Shown: one piece after another, positions 52,291 to 61,800 of the stretch
Layout of the letters: the number at the start of each line of letters is the position of its first letter
Position numbering within the stretch: the stretch's first letter is position 1
DNA from: Didymella arachidicola
Taxonomy: Eukaryota; Ascomycota; Dothideomycetes; Pleosporales; Didymellaceae
Length of the DNA stretch: 64,000 nucleotides
Assembly (NCBI GenBank): GCA_016630955.3
Contig: CM049993.1
Location: 1,240,001 to 1,304,000 of the forward strand
Direction: 5' to 3'
Notes under the pieces: model-generated
What the model saw: only the letters and a program-made list of their open reading frames with translations
Database searches by the model: none
Told to the model about the DNA's origin: nothing
Position numbers and translations under genes: made by a program

Positions 52291-55200
52291 AAGGCACCAG
52301 GATGACGGCATTGTTGGACTCAGGAGCACAAAGCAACTATGTGTCTCAATCCGCTATCGCGCAAGCAGGCTTGCAGAAGCGAAGAAAGGAGGAACCATAC
52401 CCTTTACGAGTAGCCAACGGAGAACCAATGCCAGGAGAGTCGACTGTGACCCACGAAGTGGTACAGCGACGTCTGAAAGTATTCAACCACGAGGAATTGA
52501 TAGACCTAGATGTTCTGGGAACGGCCGCCCACGATATCATATTAGGACTTCCTTGGTTAAGAGAGCACAATCCATGGATCGACTGGAAGAACCAGCGAAT
52601 AACGCTCACGTGTCACGGATCAGGTACACCCGGACAGCGACCCGCGCAGCTCACGACGCAGCTGGCGGATGAGAAGGAGATTAACAACATCTATTCGAAC
52701 AAGACGCGCCAAGTTAGAGCGGTCGACCGCGCAGATACCAACCAGCCCCAGGATCACAAAGCGACGGTTAAGGAGAACAGTACAACTCCTGACATCCCGG
52801 ATGAATACAGAGAGTTTATAGACCTCTTCCGCGATGAGAAGACTGCGAAGGCATTACCGCAGCACCAAGAATGGGACCACGAGATTAAGCTCGAGCCAGG
52901 CAAGAAGCCCCCATTCGGGCCCATATACCAGATGTCAGAAAAGGAACTTGAGGAGCTGCGCAACTACCTTAAGGAGAACCTCGACAAAGGATTCATTCGA
53001 GAATCAGAATCCCCAGCAGGATTTCCCGTTCTATTCGTACCAAAGAAAGATGGCAAGCTACGACCTTGCATCGATTACCGAAAGCTCAACGATATCACGA
53101 TTAAGAATCGTTACCCGCTACCGAACATCAGCGAACTTCAGGATCGGTTAGCAGGAGCACAGTACTTCACTGCGTTAGACTTAAGAGGAGCATACAACCT
53201 CATCCGCATGAAGGAGGGCGAAGAATGGAAGACGGCGTTTAGAACCCGTTATGGTCATTACGAGTATTTGGTTATGCCGTTCGGGCTCACCAACGCACCA
53301 GCGACATGTCAAGCCCTAATCAACAACGTGCTAAGGGCACACTTGGACATTACCGTGGTGGCGTACCTCGATGACATCCTAGTGTACAGCAAAACACTAG
53401 AAGAGCATGTCGAACACGTACGACAAGTGCTTGCCTGCCTAGGAGCAGCGCACCTACGCTTGAAACCCGAGAAGTGCGAGTGGCACAAGGAGGAAGTCGA
53501 ATTCCTAGGGTTTGTAGTGGGACGATATGGAGTCAAGATGAGCCAAGCAAAGATTCAGGTTGTAAAAGATTGGCCAACACCCAAAACCGTTAAGAACATC
53601 CAAGAGTTCCTTGGGTTTGTCAACTTCAACCGACGCTTCATCAAGGATTACTCCACGAAGGCCTTGCCGCTTACGAAACTTACGCGGAAGGACACACCCT
53701 TCAAGTGGGGCGAGGATCAGGACAAAGCTTTCGAAACACTAAAGCAAGCTTGTGTAGATCCACCCACATTGGTTACATTCAGGAGCGGAGAGCCGCTGCG
53801 AATGGAAACAGATGCCTCAGATTTGGCATTAGGAGCATGCATTACACAAGAACGAGATGGTCAATGGCACCCGATTGCCTACTACTCACGCAAGTTCTCA
53901 GGACCCGAAGAACGATACGACGTACACGACAAAGAACTACTCGCGATCGTATCTGCCCTAGAACATTGGCGAGTCTACGCGGAAAGTTGTTCGGAACTTA
54001 CGATCTACACAGATCACAAAAACCTGGTACATTTCACGACAACAAAGGTATTGAACAGACGACAAGTACGATGGTCCGAGACCCTCGGACAATACAAGTT
54101 CAAGATCCTCTATACACCAGGAAAGGACAACGGTAGAGCCGACGCACTCAGCCGACGACACGACCTCGCAGGATCCAAGACGATCAACGAATCGGCGATT
54201 CTTGGCGTTAATAGCGACGGATCGTTAGGACCATCCCAGCAGCTCAACAATATGATGCTAGTACGCCAAGAGCATCATGTACCATCACAGGTACCAGAGG
54301 AACTGGAAGAAGAAGTCATAAGCAGTCACCACGATGACCCGCTTCATGGACACCCCGGTATCACCAGAACAATGGAACTCATCAAGAGACATTACGAGTT
54401 CCCGAACATGCGCGACAAGGTCGCCAAGTTCATCAAGAATTGCGTAAGCTGTCAGCAGAACAAACACAGCACGCACGCCAAGTATGGAGAAGCACAGGCA
54501 ATGGAGCCGCCAACGGCACCATGGACGAACATTACGATGGACTTCGTTACACAGCTACCTGTCTCCAAAGATCCTGTAACAGGATACACCTACGACTCAA
54601 TCTTCGTTGTAGTTGATCGATTCACGAAAGCCGCTGAGTTTGTGCCTTTCCGCCACAGCTACACTGCAGAGCAGCTCGCACGAGTGTACTTGGATAGGAT
54701 TGTTCGACACCACGGCATTTCCGAATCAATCATCAGCGATAGAGACAAGTTGTTTACATCGAACTATTGGACCACGCTGTTAGCAGCTATTGGTACCAAG
54801 AAAAAACTGTCAACCGCGTATCATCCGCAGACGGATGGCCAAACGGAACGAGTGAACCAAACGATGGAGACGTACCTCCGCATCTACTGCAATCAGCAGC
54901 AAGACAACTGGGTTTCACTGCTACCTATGGCACAAATCGCGTACAACAACAAATTGTCGGAAGCAACAGGCGTAACGCCGTTCTTCGCAAACCACGGAAG
55001 ACACCCAAATCTTTTTACCAGGGCATTGGACAGTAACATTCAAACGGAATCAGCGATCAACTCAGTCGAAGCACTGAAGGAAGTACACAGAAAATCGCTC
55101 GACAACATTGCCAAAGCCCAGTCACGAAGCATCTCTTATGTTAACAAGAAACGAAAAACGGCGCCTCTGCTAAAGGAGGGGGATAAAGTGTATCTCCTTA

Positions 55201-55571
55201 CGAAAAACCTACGCACACGGCGACCAACGAAAAAACTGGACAAAGTCAAGGTCGGACCATTTTTCATTTCCAAACAAATCAGCTCAGTCAACTATCGACT
55301 TGCGCTGCCCAAGGATGCGAAGATCCATCCAGTGTTCCACATCTCGCTGTTGGAACCAGCCGACCCCAGAACGCCAATTCAGAAAGACTTTCACTACCAG
55401 GCAGACGGCCAGGACGAATGGGAAGTCGAAAAAATAATACAACATCGCAACAAAAGCGACGGTGACGAGTACCTAGTCAAATGGTTAGGATACCCGGACT
55501 CAGAAAACACGTGGGAACCAAAAGAAAACCTCAACAACTGCCGCGAGCTACTTCGACAGTACAAAAAATAA
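52161..55571 (+). CDS. Gypsy-1 pol: protease, RT, RNase H, integrase, chromodomain
   Basis: About 1136 residues expressed by -1 frameshift from gag; no start codon of its own is needed. Aspartic protease LLDSGAQSN (about 50), reverse transcriptase with YLDDI (about 402), RNase H with ETDASDLALG (about 549), integrase HHCC finger (H-H..CVSCQQNK, about 720-770) and catalytic D, D, E (MDFVT about 793, SDRDK about 858, QTERVN about 894). The C-terminal chromodomain (EVEKIIQHR..YLVKWLGYPDSENTWEP, last ~50 residues) places it among chromoviruses, which target histone-marked chromatin. Intact. Confidence 0.95.
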   Translation, partial: RHMANRCQGRPGRELSLNTVQGSRNRRKDSDENQSLIKFPVVLEGTRMTALLDSGAQSNYVSQSAIAQAGLQKRRKEEPYPLRVANGEPMPGESTVTHEVVQRRLKVFNHEELIDLDVLGTAAHDIILGLPWLREHNPWIDWKNQRITLTCHGSGTPGQRPAQLTTQLADEKEINNIYSNKTRQVRAVDRADTNQPQDHKATVKENSTTPDIPDEYREFIDLFRDEKTAKALPQHQEWDHEIKLEPGKKPPFGPIYQMSEKELEELRNYLKENLDKGFIRESESPAGFPVLFVPKKDGKLRPCIDYRKLNDITIKNRYPLPNISELQDRLAGAQYFTALDLRGAYNLIRMKEGEEWKTAFRTRYGHYEYLVMPFGLTNAPATCQALINNVLRAHLDITVVAYLDDILVYSKTLEEHVEHVRQVLACLGAAHLRLKPEKCEWHKEEVEFLGFVVGRYGVKMSQAKIQVVKDWPTPKTVKNIQEFLGFVNFNRRFIKDYSTKALPLTKLTRKDTPFKWGEDQDKAFETLKQACVDPPTLVTFRSGEPLRMETDASDLALGACITQERDGQWHPIAYYSRKFSGPEERYDVHDKELLAIVSALEHWRVYAESCSELTIYTDHKNLVHFTTTKVLNRRQVRWSETLGQYKFKILYTPGKDNGRADALSRRHDLAGSKTINESAILGVNSDGSLGPSQQLNNMMLVRQEHHVPSQVPEELEEEVISSHHDDPLHGHPGITRTMELIKRHYEFPNMRDKVAKFIKNCVSCQQNKHSTHAKYGEAQAMEPPTAPWTNITMDFVTQLPVSKDPVTGYTYDSIFVVVDRFTKAAEFVPFRHSYTAEQLARVYLDRIVRHHGISESIISDRDKLFTSNYWTTLLAAIGTKKKLSTAYHPQTDGQTERVNQTMETYLRIYCNQQQDNWVSLLPMAQIAYNNKLSEATGVTPFFANHGRHPNLFTRALDSNIQTESAINSVEALKEVHRKSLDNIAKAQSRSISYVNKKRKTAPLLKEGDKVYLLTKNLRTRRPTKKLDKVKVGPFFISKQISSVNYRLALPKDAKIHPVFHISLLEPADPRTPIQKDFHYQADGQDEWEVEKIIQHRNKSDGDEYLVKWLGYPDSENTWEPKENLNNCRELLRQYKK

Positions 55572-55687
55572 GAACCCGTCAGGATTCGAACCCACGCGCA
55601 AAAACACGTGGATCTCCAAGCCAAAGTTTATTTGACTGGAAACCCAACGCAGAAAAACACACGGAAACTATAAAATATAAACATACC

Positions 55688-56191
55688 TTACGAACTGCCG
55701 AGAGCTGCCGGATCAATACCACGAGTCGTAGCCTCGTCAATATAACCCAGGGTGGACCACATTGCAGGAGAAAACGCCACCTGCGCATCCGCGGCAGGAC
55801 AGTTAATCTCCTCGGCACGGATATCCTCGCCTGCTTTCTCCAACTCGTTTGCAAGGCACTCAGCCTTCTTGTGCGCTCTCTCTTTCGCTTGCGCGAGAAT
55901 CGCCTTGTTACGAATCAATCGCGATACCACTTCCGCGAGCAGTTTTTCATCTGCATCCACCTTCTTTTGATACTCCTCTCGAGTACGGTCAAGCGAGTCC
56001 CAGGATAGGTTCACGCACGGACGCCCTTTGCGGACGCACTCGGAACATTTCAGGCGACGGTCGTTGCTGGCCATGACGAAACACTTTTTGTTGTTTGCGA
56101 AACAAAAATCGCAAGGGATGTCGGATTCAGTATTGTGGTTTTGAATCTCGAGCGCAAGGCGGAGTTGTTCTACTCTCTTGTCAGAAACCAT
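55688..56191 (-). CDS. Antisense Zn(II)2Cys6 protein within Gypsy-1
   Basis: 167 residues on the strand opposite to pol, between the pol stop and the polypurine tract. Cys 27, 30, 37, 49, 52 and 59 give C-x2-C-x6-C-x11-C-x2-C-x6-C, a perfect fungal binuclear zinc cluster, followed by a charged coiled coil (about 65-125). The ATG has A at -3. A TATA-like TTTATAA (minus strand, 56231-56237) lies about 40 bp upstream. Gypsy-2 has a counterpart in the same position and orientation. Fungal Zn2Cys6 proteins are transcription factors. A role in regulating the element or its insertion is inference. Confidence 0.75.
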   Translation of the reverse strand: MVSDKRVEQLRLALEIQNHNTESDIPCDFCFANNKKCFVMASNDRRLKCSECVRKGRPCVNLSWDSLDRTREEYQKKVDADEKLLAEVVSRLIRNKAILAQAKERAHKKAECLANELEKAGEDIRAEEINCPAADAQVAFSPAMWSTLGYIDEATTRGIDPAALGSS

Positions 56192-56267
56192 GATGAACTA
56201 CGGGAACTAAATGGAAGAGCGGGGCAGTGCTTATAAAGAACAGCTGACGGTATTCGGGACGAATCCC

Positions 56268-56284
56268 AGAGAGGAGGGGGATAG
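56268..56284 (+). promoter_or_regulatory. Polypurine tract of Gypsy-1
   Basis: AGAGAGGAGGGGGATAG directly before the 3' LTR; the plus-strand DNA primer site. A similar tract flanks the Gypsy-2 LTR. Confidence 0.85.
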
Positions 56285-56798
56285 TGTTACGAACTCTTAT
56301 ACCAGCCAATTGCTGACAGGCTGTCAGCGCTCAAGAAAAGGACTCGGGCAGTATGGTTACGGAGGCTCCCCGTGCGGCACGGTTGTGACGTGGTGTTCCA
56401 CGGTCACGTGACCTCGCTCACGCCTTGGCACTCGAGCAAGTGGACCCTCACGTGCCCAGCTCACGCAGCTCACGTCGAGCAAGTCGAGCAGACGCTCACG
56501 AAGCTCACGTCGAGCAAGTCGAGCATAGGATATCTCTTTAGTATATAAGTACGTAGGAACACAACCCTTATGGTTCGTGTTCAACCTAAGTTATCAAGTT
56601 TGTCTTTGGATCTCAAACCCAACCTTCGAGCTAGACAGTCTACTCTGTACTACTCATCGTTACCCTGCTCTCAAGACTGACAGATCGTATCTGTACACCT
56701 TATTGCAACCAACCCTTTCGGCTTCCTGTCACCGTACTCATCCCCGAGAACCAATAGAATTAGTGCTTACGAGCTTTGCTTAAAGTACGACTTCAACA
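56285..56798 (+). repeat. 3' LTR of Gypsy-1
   Basis: 514 bp, one difference from the 5' LTR noticed by eye. Followed by the TTATC duplication. Confidence 0.94.
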
Positions 56799-56803
56799 TT
56801 ATC

Positions 56804-57315
56804 TCTCTCTTTAGTCTTATATATACTATACCTAGTAGAGCTACTATCTGTAGATATAAAAAAGAGATTTAGATATATAGATAATATATACTTATACTAG
56901 GCCTTATACTTTCTAAATAAGAATATATAGCTTCTAGTAATAGACCTATAATAGATAAGAGTATAGGGTATAGCTAATAAGGTTACCTTTACCCTAGAAA
57001 AATAAGAGATAATCTACCTTACTTAATAAAAGAGTAGCTACGCGCTACTCTATATAGTAGATAAGTAGCTTATAATTAACCTAGTCTTACTAAGTAGGTT
57101 AAGAACTTAGCCTATCTTTTAATAGCTAAGAATCTAGTTTAACTATAAGCTTACCTTTAAGTAGTATATAGCTATATATAATATAAAGGTAGCTAAGGTA
57201 GCCTACTATATCTATAGCCTTATAAATATAGCTTATAGACTACTAGCTAGCTCTCTTTATAGGGCTACTATTACTTATATATATCTGTCCCTTTTATATA
57301 GAGCTAAGTACTAGT
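56804..57315. repeat. AT-rich RIP-like filler
   Basis: 512 bp, almost free of CA/TG, no coding potential. Presumably an old transposon mutated beyond recognition; not aligned to anything here. Confidence 0.55.
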
Positions 57316-57683
57316 TGTTACGATCCGCGGAACACGAAGGATCACAACGAGTATTACACCCCAGTACGGCACAGCAGGAGTTGGCAGCATGGGCAACTAC
57401 AAGGAAAGACAGGGCAACGCTTCGACTCTGCGAACGACATCACGTCACGTGACACTGATCAAAAGTCTTGGCAATGATCGGTGTGATCAGTGCTCAGTGC
57501 GATCAGTGATCAGTGAGATCAACAATCAGTATGATCAGTACCTTACAGGTACTGAGCACACTGCATATCTCTTTAGTATATAGCATATAGGAACACAACC
57601 CTTATAGTTCGTGTTCAACCTAAGTTATCAAGTTTGTCTTTGGATCTCAAACCCAACCTTCGAGCTAGACAGTCTACTCTGTA
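57316..57683 (+). repeat. Gypsy-type LTR, fourth variant, 5' part
   Basis: Begins TGTTACGATCC and matches the common R/U5 part until CAGTCTACTCTGTA, where Gypsy-2 is inserted. U3 differs from all other variants: it is built around repeated GATCAGT/TGATCAGTG motifs (about 57476-57540). The rest of this LTR should lie beyond the right edge of the window. Target duplication probably CTGTA. Confidence 0.8.
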
Positions 57684-58167
57684 TGTTGAAGTCGTACTTT
57701 AAGCAAAGCTCGTAAGCACTAGTTCTGTTGGTTCTCAGGGATGAATACAGTAACAGGGACACAAGGTGGGGGTTGCAATAAGGTGTACAGATATGATCTG
57801 TCAGTCTTGAAAGCAGGGGGGTTAACAATGAGTAGTACAGAGTAGACTGTCTAGCTCGAAGGTTGGTTGAGATCCAATATCGTAGATTGAAACTTAGGTT
57901 GAACACGAACTGTAAGAGTTGTGTTCCTACGTACTATATACTATTCCTGTATCCCGAGTACCTGTAGTCTCCGGGATACCTGTGGTCTCCGGGATACCTG
58001 TGGTCTCCGGGATACCTGTGGTCTCCGGGATACCTGTGGTCTCCGGGATACTTGTGCTTGGCGGGATACCAGTCACGTGACTTGTGGGACACATATGCGT
58101 CACCCCGCACTACTGCAGTAGAGTCCGTTCGTCTACTTGTGGCTTCCCTTCTCCTGTGATCGTAACA
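57684..58167 (-). repeat. 3' LTR of Gypsy-2
   Basis: 484 bp, TGTTGAAGTC..CGTAACA on the plus strand. It shares R/U5 with the other variants (with changes). Its U3 holds the 18-bp tandem repeat at 57961-58068. Confidence 0.9.
57961..58068. repeat. 18-bp tandem repeat in Gypsy-2 U3
   Basis: Six units of CCTGTGGTCTCCGGGATA (first and last with changes), in the LTR region where promoter elements are expected. Not a CRISPR: there are no spacers. Confidence 0.92.
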
Positions 58168-58182
58168 CTATCCTCCCCTCCT
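58168..58182 (-). promoter_or_regulatory. Polypurine tract of Gypsy-2
   Basis: Reads AGGAGGGGAGGATAG on the minus strand directly before the LTR. Confidence 0.8.
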
Positions 58183-58295
58183 AGGATTATCGTCCTCGAT
58201 AACGTTGTTCCGTGCCGTGCGGTCGCATATCAGGTCGTAGGTATAAGTATAGTGTCAAAGGCGTGCCGCCTCTTGTTTCCGCATCCTCCCTGACC

Positions 58296-58886
58296 ATGCC
58301 TAAGGAATCAACGAGATCTCGTGCACCTCGCAAGGTGTCGTCTACCGAAGCGCGTCGTGCGCGTGCAGATCGTCTGCGTGCTGAAGCAAAGGAAATGGTG
58401 TTTCGCTGCAAGCGGTGTGAGGAAAAGAACTTCCGTTGCTTTGTGGATACTGCAACTGGTCGCTGCGCTGGCTGTATCGCAGTCCATGCAGAGTGCAGTC
58501 TTTTTGTTTCTGAAGAAGAATGGGAAAAAGTTGAAGAAGAGAAGCGTAAGACGCGTATAGCGTTGTTGCGTGCCAAAGAAGATGCTGCTCGTCTTGAGCG
58601 TGAGCTGGCAGAAATTGAGAGTCGGGAGCAGGTCTTCGCGCGTCGTGATCTGGCCGTGTTGCAGGTGCAGGAACAGGGGCAAGAGTCGGAAGCGTCGCGT
58701 ACGACAGCCACGTCATCCACCACCAATCCACTCGCTGATTTCCGCTGGTCACAGGCTAACGATTCCTCCTCTGGTCTCTTATCAGACCAACTCTTTGTTG
58801 ACTTCCTTGCTGGGAACCCCGTGGATCCTGTGCCGTACTGGCCACAGAATTTCGATACTGCGTCAGCGACTGGCGACAGTTCGTGA
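58296..58886 (+). CDS. Antisense Zn(II)2Cys6 protein within Gypsy-2
   Basis: 196 residues on the strand opposite to Gypsy-2 pol. Cys 38, 41, 48, 57, 60 and 67 form C-x2-C-x6-C-x8-C-x2-C-x6-C. A basic stretch precedes the cluster. A coiled coil (about 70-125, EEEWEKVEEEKRKTRIALL) and a Ser/Thr-rich tail follow. TATAAGTATAG at 58242-58252 lies about 50 bp before the ATG, which has A at -3. The gene overlaps the last 131 bp of pol tail to tail. Outside the cysteine cluster I see little similarity to the Gypsy-1 counterpart, though architecture and position agree. Confidence 0.75.
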   Translation: MPKESTRSRAPRKVSSTEARRARADRLRAEAKEMVFRCKRCEEKNFRCFVDTATGRCAGCIAVHAECSLFVSEEEWEKVEEEKRKTRIALLRAKEDAARLERELAEIESREQVFARRDLAVLQVQEQGQESEASRTTATSSTTNPLADFRWSQANDSSSGLLSDQLFVDFLAGNPVDPVPYWPQNFDTASATGDSS

Positions 58887-61800
58887 GGTTTGCTTCTGGT
58901 TCCCACGTGTTCTCTGAGTCTGGGTATCCTAACCACTTGACTAGATACTCAATGTTTCGTCCCTTCTTTCGGTGTTTTATTATTTTTTCAACTTCCCACT
59001 CGTCCTGGCCGTCTGCCTGGTAGTGGAAGTCTTTCTGGATTGGTGTTCTGGGGTCGGCAGGTTCCAACAGAGCGATGTGGAACACTGGATGGATCTTTGC
59101 ATCCTTGGGCAGCGCGAGTCGATAGTTGACTGGGCTGATTCGTTTGGAAATGAAAAATGGTCCGACTTTGACTTTGTCCAGTTTTTTTGTTAGTCGCCGT
59201 GTGCGTAGATTCTTGGTGAGGAGGTACACTTTATCCCCCTCTTCTAGCAGAGGTGCCGTTTTTCGTTTCTTGTTGACATAAGAGATGCTTCTTGACTGAG
59301 CTTTGGCGATGTTCTCAAGCGATTGCTGATGTACTTCCTTTAGTGCTTCGACTGAAGTGATCGCTGATTCCGTTTGAATGTTACTGTCCAATGACCTTGT
59401 AAAGAGATTTGGGTGTCTCCCGTGGTTCGCGAAGAACGGCGTTACGCCCGTTGCTTCCGATAATTTGTTGTTGTACGCGATTTGAGCCATAGGCAACAGT
59501 GAAACCCAGTTGTCCTGCCGCTGGTTGCAGTAGATGCGGAGGTACGTCTCCATAGTTTGGTTCACTCGTTCCGTTTGGCCATCCGTCTGCGGATGGTATG
59601 CCGTGGATAGCTTCTTCTTGGTGCCTATCGCTGCTAGCAGCGTGGTCCAATAGTTTGACGTGAAGAGCTTATCTCGATCGCTGATGATTGACTCGGGAAT
59701 ACCATGGTAGCGGATGATCCTATCTAGAAACACTCGTGCAAGCTGCTCTGCAGTGTAGCTATGACGAAATGGTATCATCTCAGCGTACTTGGTAAATCGG
59801 TCTACCACAACGAAGATCGAGTCGTAGGCGTATCCTGTTACAGGATCTTTGGAGGTAGGTAGCTGTGTGACAAAATCCATCGTGATATTTGTCCATGGTG
59901 CCGTTGGCGGCTCCATTGCCTGTGCTTCTCCATACTTGGCGTGCGTGCTGTGTTTATTCTGCTGACAGCTTACGCAATTCTTGATAAACTTGCCGACCTT
60001 GTCGCGCATGTTTGGGAACTCGTAATGTCTCTTGATGAGTTCCATTGTCCTTGTGATGCCGGGGTGTCCGTGTAGCGGGTCATCGTGATGACTGCTTATG
60101 ATTTGTTGTTCCAGTTCCTCAGGAACTTTTGACGGTACACGTTGTTCTTGCTGAACTAGCATCATGTTGTTGAGCTGCTGTGATGGTCCCAACGATCCAT
60201 CTTTGTTGATACCGAGGATGGCTGATTCGTTGATCGTCTTAGATCCTGCGAGATCATGTCGTCTGCTGAGCGCGTCTGCTCTTCCGTTGTCCTTGCCTGG
60301 TGTGTAAAGGATCTTGAACTTGTATTGTCCGAGGGTCTCAGACCATCGTACTTGTCGTCTATTCAATACCTTAGTTGTCGTGAAATGTACCAGGTTCTTA
60401 TGATCCGTGTAGATCGTGAGTTCTGAACAACTCTCAGCATATACTCGCCAATGTTCTAGGGCAGATACGATTGCGAGTAGTTCCTTGTCGTGCACATCGT
60501 ATCGTTCTTCTGGTCCTGAGAACTTGCGTGAGTAGTAGGCAATTGGGTGCCATTGGCCATCTCGTTCCTGCGTGATGCATGCTCCTAATGCCAAATCTGA
60601 GGCATCTGTTTCCATTCTTAGCGGTTCTCCGCTCCTGAATGTAACCAATGTGGGTGGATCCACACAAGCCTGCTTCAGCGTTTCAAAGGCTTTGTCCTGA
60701 TCTGCATCCCATTTAAAAGGTGTGTCCTTCCGCGTGAGCTTTGTAAGCGGTAAGGCCTTCGTGGAGTAGTCCTTGATGAAGCGTCGGTTGAAGTTGACAA
60801 ACCCTAAGAACTCTTGAATGTTCTTGACGGTTTTGGGTACTGGCCAATCCTTCACAACCTGGGTCTTATCTTTGCTCATCTTGACTCCGTGTCTTCCTAC
60901 GACAAACCCTAGGAATTCGACTTCCTCCTTGTGCCACTCGCACTTCTCGGGTTTCAGGCGTAGGTGTGCTGCTCCTAAGCAGATAAGCACTTGTCGTACA
61001 TGTTCGACATGCTCTTCCAGTGTTTTGCTGTACACTAGGATGTCATCGAGATACGCCACCACAGTAATGTCCAAGTGTGCCCTCAGCACGTTGTTGATGA
61101 GCGCCTGACACGTTGCTGGTGCGTTGGTAAGCCCAAATGGCATGACCAAATACTCGTAATGACCGTAACGGGTTCTGAACGCCGTCTTCCATTCTTCGCC
61201 TTCCTTCATGCGGATGAGGTTATACGCTCCTCTTAAGTCTAACGCAGTGAAGTACTGTGCTCCGGCTAACCGATCCTGTAGTTCGCTGATGTTCGGTAGC
61301 GGGTAACGATTCTTGATCGTGATATCATTGAGTTTTCGGAAATCAACGCAAGGTCGTAGCTTGCCGTCTTTCTTTGGTACGAATAGAATGGGAAATCCTG
61401 CTGGGGATTCTGATTCTCTAATGAATCCTTTGTCAAGGTTCTCCTTAAGGTATTTGCGCAGTTCCTCAAGTTCCTTTTCTGACATCTGGTATATGGGCCC
61501 AAATGGGGGCTTCTTGCCTGGTTCGAGCTTAATCTCGTGGTCCCATTCTTGGTGCTGCGGTAATGCCTTCGCAGTCTTCTCATCGCGGAAGAGGTCTATA
61601 AACTCTCTATATTCGTCCGGGATGTCAGGAGTTGTACTGTCCTCCTTAACCGTCGCTTTGTGATCCGGGGGCTGGTCGGTATCTGCACGGTCGACCGCTC
61701 TATCTTGGCGCGTCTTGTTCGAAGAGATGTTGTTGATCTCCTTCTCATCCACCAGCTGCGTCGTGAGCTGCGCGGGTCGCTGTCCGGGTGTACCTGATCC

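Larger units (their letters stand above)
49507..56798 (+). mobile_element. Ty3/gypsy chromovirus Gypsy-1, complete
   Basis: 7292 bp with LTRs of 514 bp each and a TTATC target duplication on both sides (49502-49506, 56799-56803). I see one LTR difference (GGGGG against GGAGG in U3), so insertion is very recent. Order: LTR, primer-binding region, gag, -1 frameshift, pol with C-terminal chromodomain, antisense zinc-cluster gene, polypurine tract, LTR. Genes are intact, so it may be active. Confidence 0.95.

Noticed and set aside
57961..58068. Regular repeats resembling a CRISPR array
   Set aside because: Directly tandem 18-bp units without spacers, in a fungal LTR.
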